Positions 54,708 through 63,560 of a stretch of DNA of 64,000 nucleotides are shown here, in pieces (the first letter of the stretch is position 1; each line of letters begins with the position of its first letter). Origin of the DNA: an uncultured Saprospiraceae bacterium (GTDB lineage Bacteria > Bacteroidota > Bacteroidia > Chitinophagales > Saprospiraceae); assembly GCA_937959275.1 (NCBI GenBank), contig CALGLU010000006.1:1-64000 (forward strand). Direction: 5' to 3'. A program made the position numbers and the translations under genes. The notes beneath the pieces are model-generated. The model had not been told where the DNA came from. It worked only from the letters and a program-made list of their open reading frames with translations, and did no database searches.

Positions 54708-55667
54708 GTGAAGCATCCGATAGAGAAAATCACAATTCCCACAACGTCATTTAACTTCTCCAACAACAAGCCTGTTTACAATGGTAAGGTCAGAGACGTC
54801 TATGATTTTGGAGACCGACTCGCTGTGGTCGTATCAGATCGCATTTCAGCTTTTGATCATATACTACCTAGATCAATCCCATTCAAAGGTCAAGTACTCA
54901 ATCTGATTGCGGCACATTTCTTAGAGTCGACACGAGATATTTGTCCTAATTGGCTACAGTCAGTGCCAGATGCTAATGTGAGCATTGGCCTAAAGTGCGA
55001 GCCTATAAAGTTAGAAATGGTGGTGCGCGGCTATCTCGCAGGCCACGCGTGGAGAGAGTATACAGCAGGCAAACGAATCCTTTGTGGTGTCGAGATGCCT
55101 GATGGGATGAATGAAGCAGACCGCTTCCCCAATCCGATCATCACACCAGCAACCAAAGCAGAAGAAGGACACGACGAAGATATTTCCAGAGAGGATATCC
55201 TAAGCCAAGGTATTTTACCTAAAGAAACATATCAGAAATTAGAGCACTATTCATTAGGCCTGTTTCAAAGAGGGACTGAGATGGCAGCTGAGCAAGGCTT
55301 GATCTTGGTTGATACCAAATATGAATTTGGCTTGCACAAAGGTCAAGTTTATTTGATCGATGAGATCCATACACCAGACAGCTCTCGATACTACATAGCC
55401 GATGGCTATCAAGCGCGACAAGCCGCTGGCGAAAAACAAAAACAATTATCTAAAGAATTTGTGCGCGAGTGGCTGATGGACCAAGGCTTTCAAGGGAAGG
55501 AGGGACATGTAATGCCATCCATGCCAGACGACTTCGTATGGCTTGTTAGTGATCGGTATATTGAGCTCTTTGAAAAGCTAACAGGTAAGGCATTCGACAG
55601 GCAATTTGATGAAGATATTCTAAATCGTATTTCGTCGAACATTACTAAGACGCTAGAAAAAGACTAA
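54708..55667 (+). CDS. purC: SAICAR synthetase
   Basis: The 319-residue enzyme has the PurC blocks YNGKVRDVYDFGDRLAVVVSDRISAFDHILP, LEMVVRGYLAGHAWREY, ILVDTKYEFGLHKGQVYLIDEIHTPDSSRY and ITPATKAEEGHDEDIS. It joins CAIR and aspartate in purine synthesis. The start is GTG at 54708, the only start that keeps the usual N-terminus. A CCATACC TAAA GGCATGG hairpin just after the stop may be its terminator. Confidence 0.94.
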   Translation: MKHPIEKITIPTTSFNFSNNKPVYNGKVRDVYDFGDRLAVVVSDRISAFDHILPRSIPFKGQVLNLIAAHFLESTRDICPNWLQSVPDANVSIGLKCEPIKLEMVVRGYLAGHAWREYTAGKRILCGVEMPDGMNEADRFPNPIITPATKAEEGHDEDISREDILSQGILPKETYQKLEHYSLGLFQRGTEMAAEQGLILVDTKYEFGLHKGQVYLIDEIHTPDSSRYYIADGYQARQAAGEKQKQLSKEFVREWLMDQGFQGKEGHVMPSMPDDFVWLVSDRYIELFEKLTGKAFDRQFDEDILNRISSNITKTLEKD

Positions 55668-55745
55668 TTATATTATGCCATACCTAAAGGCATGGGAAGG
55701 CTGTGGTTTGAGTAAGTGGTTACCGGTATAGAATCCCTACGGGAT

Positions 55746-56460
55746 ATAAAACAGCATTATGTATAATGATGCAAAATGTTGCTAGTTGGTCCCATCAAGC
55801 CAAGCCAAAGAGCAACCAGCGATCCCATTGAGACAATACCATCTAGCCAGAGCCAAAGAGCAACCAGCAATCTCATCTATACTAATCCAATGGAGCCACC
55901 CCAAAGAGCAAACAGCGATCCCATTGAGACAAAACCATCTAGCCAGAGCCAAAGAGCAACCAGCAACCAGCAATCTCATCTAGACTAATCCAATGAGCCA
56001 GGCCAAATCGAGACAAAACCCATCAAACCCGAGTCAAAGAACAAACAGCGATCCCATCATGACAAATCCCATCGAGCCAGAGCCAAAGAACAAATAGCGA
56101 TCCCATAGCGACAAAACTGTCCCATCGTGACAAAAAATAACGATAAAAAGCTGTATAGTAAACATTGTCCCATCGGGACAAAATACCGGTGGCCAAAAAA
56201 AAATGCTGCACAAATTCATGCCGTAGGTATGAAATATAATATTCTAAATGTTTCTAGTTGGTCACATCGAGCCAGCTCCAAAGAGCAATCAGCAATATCG
56301 ATGGCCACAAAAGCTGTATAATGAAAATTGTCCCATCGGGACAAAATATCGGTCGCCACAAAAGCTGTATAGTGAAAATTGTCCCATCGAGACAAAATAT
56401 CGGTGGCCACAAAAAAATATTGCACAAATTCATGCCGTAGGTATGAAATATAATATTCTC
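55746..56460. repeat. minisatellite and REP palindrome array
   Basis: From 55807 a unit beginning AAAGAGCAA recurs at about 55807, 55854, 55903, 55951, 56036 and 56085, a period of 47-49 bp. Each unit contains a GATCCCATTGAGACAA-like stretch. From 56165 clean palindromes TTGTCCCATCGGGACAA appear (56165-56181, 56328-56344, 56379-56395), the last two in a 51-bp tandem repeat. CATGCC GTA GGTATG hairpins end two larger segments (56217-56231, 56431-56445), each followed by AAATATAATATTCT. The final copy lies about 60 bp before the transposase gene. Confidence 0.8.
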
Positions 56461-56506
56461 TAGCTTTATTTGAATATAACAACATGACAACATACAATTT
56501 TACAAA

Positions 56507-56968
56507 ATGGCAAACACATACACCCAGATCCATATTCAAGCAGTATTTGCTGTAAAATATAGACAGGCTTTAATTCGAAAAGATTGGAAAGCGGAGCTTT
56601 ATAAATACATGACCGGAATCATTCAGAACCATAACCACAAAGTGCTACAAATAAATGGAGTTGAAGATCACATCCATATTTTATTCGGTATGAGACCTGA
56701 TGAGTCCTTATCCTTCCTCATACAACAAGTGAAAAGAGATTCATCAAAATGGATTAACAAACAAAGAAAGTGCGAAAGACATTTTCAGTGGCAGGGAGGC
56801 TTTGGTGCATTCTCCTACAGTAAATCTCAAATCCCAGTCGTCTCGAATTATATTATTAACCAAGAAAGACATCATAAAAAGAAATCTTTCATTGAGGAGT
56901 ATCAAGAATTATTGGAGAAACACGAAATCGAATATGATGATGCCTATATCTTTAAACCTTTACTGTAG
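56507..56968 (+). CDS. IS200/IS605-type HUH transposase (TnpA)
   Basis: The 153-residue protein has the Y1 transposase fold with HUH motif EDHIHILFG (His55, His57). The likely nucleophile is Tyr115 in VSNYIINQERHH, and LIQQVKRDSSKWINKQ is the usual linking helix. Such enzymes move single-stranded DNA by recognising short hairpins. It is preceded by palindromes matching that role, and no TnpB accompanies it. It belongs to a different branch from the RAYT at 3645-4214. Confidence 0.9.
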   Translation: MANTYTQIHIQAVFAVKYRQALIRKDWKAELYKYMTGIIQNHNHKVLQINGVEDHIHILFGMRPDESLSFLIQQVKRDSSKWINKQRKCERHFQWQGGFGAFSYSKSQIPVVSNYIINQERHHKKKSFIEEYQELLEKHEIEYDDAYIFKPLL

Positions 56969-57047
56969 ATGGTGGTATATTTATCTGCTGATTGAGTGAA
57001 TAAGAAAATTAACATAGCTCGGTCAGTTACAGAAACAGAAGAAGCAA

Positions 57048-58103
57048 ATGCCAAATACCTTCAACATCAAAGCTGGCCCCGCCGCCCTCCAACACATCAA
57101 AGCCCACGGCCTCAACCCCAAAGACATCTCCGTTATCCCTGCTGCAGCAGGCGGCCCCAAATGGATCGTCCTCCAAGCTATGGACAAATACCTCGTCACC
57201 AATTGGTTTGACCAAAGACAGCAGCCGCTCCACCTCGTCGGCGCATCTGCCGGTGCCTGGCGCATGATGTGTTATGCCACCAACGATCCAGCCCCCGCCC
57301 TCGACCGCTTCCTCAAAGCCTACGTCGAACAAAGCTACCCCACATGGCCGACTGGCCAAGAAGTCTCAGATAAAATGGAAGAGATCATCCGTTACAGCTT
57401 AACTGAACAAGGTATCCAACACATCGTAACAGGAGGCCAAAAACGCCTGCATGTGATCACCTCAGAAACACAGTTTAAGCTCAAAGAAGGGTCAAGCTAT
57501 AAAGCTCAATTTGCCCGCATCGCCGCTAAAAATCTCCTGTCTAGGACACTGATGTCATCAGACATCCACCGAGTCGTCTTCACCAATGATGCCACTGCAA
57601 AAGAAGTCTTTATCCCAGACGGCATCACCACGCGCTTTCAGCCACTTGAGCAGCGCTCGATCATCCCCGCACTCAAAGCAACAGGCTCCATCCCGATGCT
57701 GATGGAACCAGTCACGGAGATCGCTGGTTTAAACAAACTGCTGTGGGATGGCGCACTCGTCGATTACCACATCGGGCTTAGCTATGAGACAAATGGCCTA
57801 GTCTTTTATCCCCATTTTGCTGATCGGATAATCCCTGGTTGGTTTGATAAGTTTGTGCCATGGCGCAAGGCAAGTCAGGCAGTACTAGATAAGATGATCA
57901 TGATCTACCCATCAAAGAACTTTATCGCTTCTTTGCCAGATCAGAAAATTCCAGACAGAAAAGACTTTGAAACCTATTTTGATAACAATGAAACCCGTAT
58001 TGCAAACTGGTATGAGGTGGCGAGGCGAGGGGAGGAAATGGCAGAAGAGTTTGATTCGTTGTATCTTAAAGGGGATTTAATTGATTGTGTAGAGACTTTT
58101 TAA
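57048..58103 (+). CDS. patatin-like phospholipase
   Basis: The 351-residue protein has the patatin signature: an oxyanion Gly pair in AAAGGPKW (residues 34-38), nucleophile elbow GASAG with Ser67, and DGA (Asp234) for the catalytic dyad. These are lipid acyl hydrolases. There is no signal peptide. Codon use is GC-richer in the first half than in adjacent genes. A small broken lipoprotein gene follows after 8 bp. Confidence 0.82.
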   Translation: MPNTFNIKAGPAALQHIKAHGLNPKDISVIPAAAGGPKWIVLQAMDKYLVTNWFDQRQQPLHLVGASAGAWRMMCYATNDPAPALDRFLKAYVEQSYPTWPTGQEVSDKMEEIIRYSLTEQGIQHIVTGGQKRLHVITSETQFKLKEGSSYKAQFARIAAKNLLSRTLMSSDIHRVVFTNDATAKEVFIPDGITTRFQPLEQRSIIPALKATGSIPMLMEPVTEIAGLNKLLWDGALVDYHIGLSYETNGLVFYPHFADRIIPGWFDKFVPWRKASQAVLDKMIMIYPSKNFIASLPDQKIPDRKDFETYFDNNETRIANWYEVARRGEEMAEEFDSLYLKGDLIDCVETF

Positions 58104-58111
58104 ATTACGAC

Positions 58112-58533
58112 ATGAAAGGAACAAGATTTGTTTGGATTCTGCTATTAGTCATCAGTTGCCTTTCGTGTGAAAAATTTGAACAAGCGATCTCAAGTGCAGT
58201 GGCTTCTGAAAACTCTATTCAGGTTGAGTTTAAAGTTGGAACGTATGTGGGTACAGCAAATGAATATATAAAAAGTAGGAGGTAATGGCTATGATTCAAC
58301 AGTGACGAATATCTTTTATCCAGATACCTTTTTAGTCAAATTGACGGATGACTCAAGGATTAGCTTTGGAAGACAAGGATCTCAAAGAGAATGGTTATGG
58401 GCATTCAAATGATTTATTTGATTTAAGTATCCAAGATAGTTTGTATGTCCAGTTTTGGAATGCAGGTGGTTTTGGTGCTGGAGCAAGTACAAGTACAAGG
58501 TACAATAGATTTGCAGGCCAACTGTTGAGATAA
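58112..58533 (+). pseudogene. frameshifted lipoprotein gene
   Basis: ATG 58112 starts a signal peptide with lipobox (VISCLSC) and stops at 58285. The coding sense continues in the next frame (GNGYDSTVTNIFYPDTFLVKL) and then, from about 58370, in the third frame (KDLKENGYGHSNDLFDLS and a final NRFAGQLLR). Two frame changes are needed, so the gene is either recently broken or contains sequence errors. Its function is unknown. Confidence 0.6.
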
Positions 58534-58708
58534 TATTAGGCTTTATGAGTCGATAGTATGAAGTGAAAAGCATATCATCTAATTAAAGGCTATCATCAGA
58601 AAATCGAGCTCATATTCTCAAATTAGTTTGAAAGAGTACTATATCTCTTTGGAGCATAAAGTATTGATTTTCAATCAGATGCAGAATTGTTTTCTGAATA
58701 TATAAAAG

Positions 58709-58743
58709 TTAACATTGGCTTAACATTGAATCATCTACTTTTG
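58709..58743 (+). promoter_or_regulatory. Pho-box-like direct repeat and promoter of the porin operon
   Basis: TTAACATT occurs at 58709-58716 and again at 58720-58727, an 11-bp repeat spacing as in PhoB boxes. TACTTTTG (58736-58743) follows as the -7 box, with the direct repeats occupying the -33 region. The start codon is at 58764. Control by phosphate starvation is suggested by the two genes downstream. Confidence 0.55.
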
Positions 58744-58763
58744 CGGAAAATTACCCGTACGTA

Positions 58764-59966
58764 ATGAGATACATTCTAATAGTCATACTGTTCTCAGTGG
58801 TTCATCTATGCTCAATCCAAGCCCAAATAACAGCGCCTGCATTTGGAAAAGGCTTACAAGTTATGGCCAATGATTCAAGCTTTTATATGAAAATAGGCTT
58901 GAGATTCCAAAACCTAGTTACTGCAGATTGGTCTCTAGCTGACGCAGCCAATGGCTATGATGCCGATTTTACTGCGAATGCCCTAGTCCGACGATCAAGA
59001 TTGAAGTTTGATGGATGGGCTCACAACAAGAAGCTGAAGTATAAATTAGAGCTGTCATTATCGAATAGAGATAATGGAGGTGGCACGAATGATAACTTTG
59101 GCAACGCCGCAAATATCATCTTAGACGCTATTGTCGAGTATAATTTCTATAAAAATTTATCAATTGCATTCGGTCAGTCTAAGTTAGCTGGTAACAGAGA
59201 ACGGGTGGTCTCTTCTGGAAATCTTCAGTTCGTAGATCGATCTAGATTGAATTCTAGGTTTACCTTAGATCGGGATATGTTTTTACAATTAAAACACTTT
59301 CACTATATAGGTGATGATTTTTTAATGCGTGAAAATGTTTCCATTGCCTCTGGAGAAGGGAAAAATCAAATCACTGGAGATAACGATGGTTTTGCTTATA
59401 CCTATAGAGTTGAGCTATTGCCATTTGGTGAGTTTCAGTCTAAAGGAGATTATATTGGCTCTGCAATTAAACGTGAGAGCACGCCAAAGCTAGCCTTGGG
59501 ATTCACCTATGATAAAAATAATAATGCGCTCAGAGAAAGAGGCCAAAAAGGGACGTTTTTAACTGATCGATCAGACTCATTCATTGCCAAAGATTTGAAC
59601 AGTTTCTTTGCAGATCTTATGTTTAAATATCAAGGCATTTCTGTCATGGCGGAATATGTAGACAGAACCACTTCAGATGGTATCTCTTTGATTTTTGATG
59701 AAGAAGGATCCCAAATTGGGAAATACTATACAGGTAGTGCTTATAATGTTGCAGCCGGGTACATGTTTGATAATAATATGGAAGTGGCTTTGCGGTTAAC
59801 GGAAATAGCAGCGGATAGCTCAACTGATGAGACACATTATACTATAGGGATAAATAAATTTTTTGTAGGGCATAAACTTAAAATACAAATGGATTACTCC
59901 TTCATTAATAGACTTGATGATCAAAATACGAGCCTATTGAGAACACAGGTTGATATCCACTTTTAA
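58764..59966 (+). CDS. phosphate-selective porin (OprO/OprP family)
   Basis: The 400-residue product has a signal peptide (ending IQAQ) and alternating beta-barrel strands. It has the OprO/P-family features (RRSRLKFDGWAHNKKLKYKLELSLSNRD, SIAFGQSKLAGNRERVVSSGNLQFVDRS) and ends in an aromatic residue (VDIHF), as outer-membrane barrels do. It would let phosphate or other anions through the outer membrane. The transporter gene follows after 17 bp. Confidence 0.88.
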   Translation: MRYILIVILFSVVHLCSIQAQITAPAFGKGLQVMANDSSFYMKIGLRFQNLVTADWSLADAANGYDADFTANALVRRSRLKFDGWAHNKKLKYKLELSLSNRDNGGGTNDNFGNAANIILDAIVEYNFYKNLSIAFGQSKLAGNRERVVSSGNLQFVDRSRLNSRFTLDRDMFLQLKHFHYIGDDFLMRENVSIASGEGKNQITGDNDGFAYTYRVELLPFGEFQSKGDYIGSAIKRESTPKLALGFTYDKNNNALRERGQKGTFLTDRSDSFIAKDLNSFFADLMFKYQGISVMAEYVDRTTSDGISLIFDEEGSQIGKYYTGSAYNVAAGYMFDNNMEVALRLTEIAADSSTDETHYTIGINKFFVGHKLKIQMDYSFINRLDDQNTSLLRTQVDIHF

Positions 59967-59983
59967 TCGAGAAGGCAAAACAA

Positions 59984-61777
59984 ATGAAAATGCAAAAATC
60001 AATCAACAGAACTTTAAGCTTAGTTGTCTTATTTCTATTCAGTATGACAACGAATATCTTCGCTCAATCAGACGCAGAAGGTCTAGATTTTGGCTTTTGG
60101 GATGCACTGCAAATTGCAGGTGCTTTGGCATTCTTTATCTATGGGATGAAACTCATGAGTGATGGTATCCAGCGAGCTGCCGGATCTCAAATGAGGAACA
60201 TCTTGAGGACAATGACAAAAAACAGATACCTGGGTGTCTTTACAGGGTTTCTAATCACAGCCTTGGTACAATCTTCATCGGCAACCACGGTGATGACTGT
60301 TAGTTTTGTGAATGCAGGCCTTTTGACTTTGGTCGAATCTGCTGGTGTAATGATGGGTGCCAACATTGGGACAACGATCACAGGTTGGATTGTCTCCTTA
60401 CTCGGCTTTAAATTAAAGCTAGCTACATATTCTATTCCTTTGTTTGCCATAGGTGTGCCGATGTTGTTTAGTAATAAAGGCAAGCTCAAATACTGGGGAG
60501 AGTTTTTAATTGGTTTTGCTATTTTATTTTTAGGACTAAGTTATTTGAAAGGAGCTGTGCCTGATTTGAAGAATAATCCTGAAGTGCTTAGCTTTTTGGG
60601 TAATTTTACACAATGGGGATTTTTCTCTAGAGTGTTTTTTGTGTTTATCGGCGCATTAGTCACGATCATCGTCCAGTCATCAAGTGCGGCTATGGCAATC
60701 ACACTGACTTTATGCTCCCAAGGGATATTACCTTTTGAAGTGGCAGCAGCTATGATATTAGGAGAGAATATTGGGACTACGATTACAGCAGAATTAGCAT
60801 CACTTGTTGGGAATACGAATGCCAAACGATCAGCGAGAATTCACTCTATGTTTAATATCATTGGGGTAACCTGGATGGTCATTCTATTGCCAGTGATATT
60901 GCCTGTACTGTCTACTGTTGTTCAAAATCTATTTGGAATTGGCGATCCCTATACAGTTGCAAATGATATGCCGATTGCCTTATCAGCATTTCATACTTTT
61001 TTCAATATGGCGAATGTATTGATGTTGTTAGCCTTTGTGCCTTGGTTGGTTAAAATGGCCATTAAAACTGTCCCTGAGAAGGCCGGTGAGGATGGACTGG
61101 ATACCACATTGAAATTTATTAATAGTACAAACAGAACGCCAGAATTAGCAACGGTAGAGCTACAAAAAGAAGTTGCTCGATATGGAGAGATCACAACAAG
61201 AATGGTTAACTTTAGTAAAGAGCTAATTAATTCTACAGATGATAAAATAAGCCTTGGGCTTATCGCCAAACTCAAAAAATATGAGGATATAACTGATAAA
61301 TTTGAAGAAGAAATCACTGAGTATATTACTAATCTTTCTGATCAAGAAATGACTCATAAAACAAGTATTAGATTAAGAAGTTTTTTCAATATCTGTAATG
61401 ATATGGAGAGGATTGGTGATATTTTCTTTCAATTATCTAAAACGATGGAGAGTAAAATAAACCGAAAATTATACTTTTTACCAGAACAAAGGAATCAACT
61501 AAATGAATTGCTTGAAATCCTAAGTAGAGCCTTTGATGAAATGAATGACAATTTAAATTTAGTGTCCTACGATGATGCCTCCCTAAACAAATGTTATGAT
61601 TTAGAAGATGAAATTAATGTGCAACGTAATTCTATGAGAAATTATAATCAAAGTAATCTTGGTAAAGAAAATTATGATGTAAATTCAGCTATGATCTTCA
61701 CCAATTTATTTTCGTCATTAGAAAGAATAGGTGATCATCTTGTGAATATCAGCGAATCTGTAAAAGGAGAAATTTAA
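59984..61777 (+). CDS. Na/Pi cotransporter family protein with PhoU-like tail
   Basis: The 597-residue protein has an N-terminal signal-like segment, then about eight membrane helices. They include the duplicated Na/Pi motif QSSSATTVMTVSF near residue 94 and QSSSAAMAITL near 230, plus GANIGTT and GENIGTT. About 200 C-terminal residues form a PhoU-like helical domain (RIGDIFFQLSK, ERIGDHLVNISE). It imports phosphate across the inner membrane. With the porin it makes a complete outer/inner route. Confidence 0.92.
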   Translation: MKMQKSINRTLSLVVLFLFSMTTNIFAQSDAEGLDFGFWDALQIAGALAFFIYGMKLMSDGIQRAAGSQMRNILRTMTKNRYLGVFTGFLITALVQSSSATTVMTVSFVNAGLLTLVESAGVMMGANIGTTITGWIVSLLGFKLKLATYSIPLFAIGVPMLFSNKGKLKYWGEFLIGFAILFLGLSYLKGAVPDLKNNPEVLSFLGNFTQWGFFSRVFFVFIGALVTIIVQSSSAAMAITLTLCSQGILPFEVAAAMILGENIGTTITAELASLVGNTNAKRSARIHSMFNIIGVTWMVILLPVILPVLSTVVQNLFGIGDPYTVANDMPIALSAFHTFFNMANVLMLLAFVPWLVKMAIKTVPEKAGEDGLDTTLKFINSTNRTPELATVELQKEVARYGEITTRMVNFSKELINSTDDKISLGLIAKLKKYEDITDKFEEEITEYITNLSDQEMTHKTSIRLRSFFNICNDMERIGDIFFQLSKTMESKINRKLYFLPEQRNQLNELLEILSRAFDEMNDNLNLVSYDDASLNKCYDLEDEINVQRNSMRNYNQSNLGKENYDVNSAMIFTNLFSSLERIGDHLVNISESVKGEI

Positions 61778-61814
61778 TCACGTTTCTCATACTGACCACT
61801 AGAAGTGGAATACC

Positions 61815-61852
61815 GAATAGCACACAAGTTGAAAACAATTTGTGTGCTATTC
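61815..61852 (+). terminator. long hairpin after the phosphate operon
   Basis: GAATAGCACACAA (61815-61827) pairs perfectly with TTGTGTGCTATTC (61840-61852), a 13-bp stem whose loop can extend pairing. No T-run follows, but it sits between the transporter and chrA-type genes, as expected for a terminator. Confidence 0.65.
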
Positions 61853-61894
61853 CAACATAAATGAGTCACCTTTTGGGAAATATATAAGTTAACT

Positions 61895-63025
61895 ATGCAA
61901 GAGCTGTCAGAATCAAAGAAATTAAAAGAGGTCGCACAAGTCTTTTTTAAATTAGGCTGCATTGCCTTTGGTGGACCCGCTGCCCACGTCGCTATGATGG
62001 AGGACGAAGTCGTCACCAAACGTAAATGGATGACGCAAGAGCACTTCCTTGATCTCATGGGTGCTACCAATCTTATCCCAGGACCTAACTCCACTGAGAT
62101 GACGATGCACTGCGGGCACGAGCGGGCAGGGTGGAAGGGCCTCTTTGTGGCAGGCGCTTGTTTTATCTTTCCCGCAGTTGTCATCACTGCTTGTTTAGCT
62201 TGGCTCTATGTCAAATATGGGCAGTTGCCAGCAGTCGAACCTTTTATTTATGGAATCAAGCCAGCAGTCATTGCGATCATCTTAATGGCAGCCTATCGCT
62301 TAGGCAAAAAAGCAATCAAGACAACAACCTTAGCCATATTGGCTGTTGCGACAATCATCGTCTGTCTACTAGGTGTACATGAGATTGTTGCCTTATTCGG
62401 ATGCGGAATTATTGGCCTGTTAATCTATTTCGCAAAGCGACAAACAACCACAGCCAATAGCTTTATTCCCTTTTTCTTTTTCCAATTCAGCTCACTCGTC
62501 AAGATTGGCAGCCTGAAAATATTACTCAGCTTTCTTAAGGTGGGTGCAATCCTTTATGGTAGTGGCTATGTCTTATTTGCTTTTTTGGATGCTGAACTCG
62601 TTGCCAATAATCTACTGAGTAGACAAGAGTTGTTGGATGCGATTGCAGTTGGCCAGTTTACACCAGGTCCAGTCTTATCCACAGCCACCTTCATCGGCTA
62701 CCAACTGAATGGTTTTTCTGGCTCACTTGCAGCCACGCTCGGTATCTTCTTACCATCCTTTTTATTCGTACTTATACTCAACCCACTCATCCCTAAGATG
62801 AGACAGTCCAAATGGATCTCTGCTTTTTTAGACGCAGTAAATGTGGCTGCGGTGGGATTGATTGTAGCAGTGGTTATTGAGATGGGTTTGGAGACCTTGA
62901 CGGATTGGCGGATGATTATCATTGCCGTTGCCGCTCTGGTGACTGTGTTTGTTTTGAAGAAATTGAACAGTGCGTATATTGTCTTGGGAGGAGCGTTGTT
63001 GGGGTATGTGCTTCATTTCTTTTGA
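61895..63025 (+). CDS. chrA: chromate transporter (ChrA family)
   Basis: The 376-residue membrane protein carries the CHR domain twice: FFKLGCIAFGGPAAHVAMM with NLIPGPNSTEM in the first half, and FLKVGAILYGSGYVLFAFL with GQFTPGPVLSTATFIGYQ in the second. ChrA proteins are linked to chromate efflux; many members have unknown natural substrates. The gene is alone and follows the terminator of the phosphate operon. Confidence 0.88.
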   Translation: MQELSESKKLKEVAQVFFKLGCIAFGGPAAHVAMMEDEVVTKRKWMTQEHFLDLMGATNLIPGPNSTEMTMHCGHERAGWKGLFVAGACFIFPAVVITACLAWLYVKYGQLPAVEPFIYGIKPAVIAIILMAAYRLGKKAIKTTTLAILAVATIIVCLLGVHEIVALFGCGIIGLLIYFAKRQTTTANSFIPFFFFQFSSLVKIGSLKILLSFLKVGAILYGSGYVLFAFLDAELVANNLLSRQELLDAIAVGQFTPGPVLSTATFIGYQLNGFSGSLAATLGIFLPSFLFVLILNPLIPKMRQSKWISAFLDAVNVAAVGLIVAVVIEMGLETLTDWRMIIIAVAALVTVFVLKKLNSAYIVLGGALLGYVLHFF

Positions 63026-63560
63026 AGATTTAAATTTGTTGATATTTTTTTGATTCAATGGTGCGCTACTGGTGCAATGATGTGAAGAAATGGATCTGAT
63101 GTTAAATTCTGACTCGCGACTTTCCTATCTGTCAGAATCAGGATTTATAGGATTATCAGAATTTCAGGATTGTCATAAATTGAAAAATAGTAGATGTTTT
63201 ACCTTAAGATCTGTTGATGGAATAAAACAGAATCATGCCCATCCCATAATCATAAAAATCATAGTGCAGACTGTCGTGCGATATACCAGATGCTACTTTC
63301 ATCTTTATTGTTTGGAGGAGAATCAATGATCTTTACGGGAATTCAAACAAAATCATAACCATCCTAAAATCCAGAAAATTCTGATTCAGACAGTTAGACT
63401 TTTTACAAATTTTTGATTCTGCCGGCATTCTCCCACTCTCCAAACCCTTATTTCACCATTCTATTTGTCGTTCATCCATAAAAACATTAGCTTCATCTAG
63501 AAAGAAAGAAAAACGAAACGACAATTTCACTTTACGTGTTAATAGATTAAACCTTAAAAC
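63026..63560. repeat. gene-free region with dispersed repeats
   Basis: Positions 63128-63400 contain CTGTCAGAATCAGGATTTA, AGGATTATCAGAATTTCAGG, and later minus-sense CCTAAAATCC and ATTCTGATTCAGACAGT. These belong to the repeat family seen near 1.0, 21.9-22.9 and 31 kb. Two copies lie in opposite orientation. The remainder up to 63560 shows no gene. Confidence 0.7.

Noticed and set aside
55800-56460. Possible CRISPR array
   Set aside because: The units are contiguous and degenerate along their whole length, with no unique spacers and no cas genes. It is a minisatellite with palindromes.
63090-63329. 79-codon open frame
   Set aside because: It lies wholly in dispersed repeat sequence and has no protein-like character.
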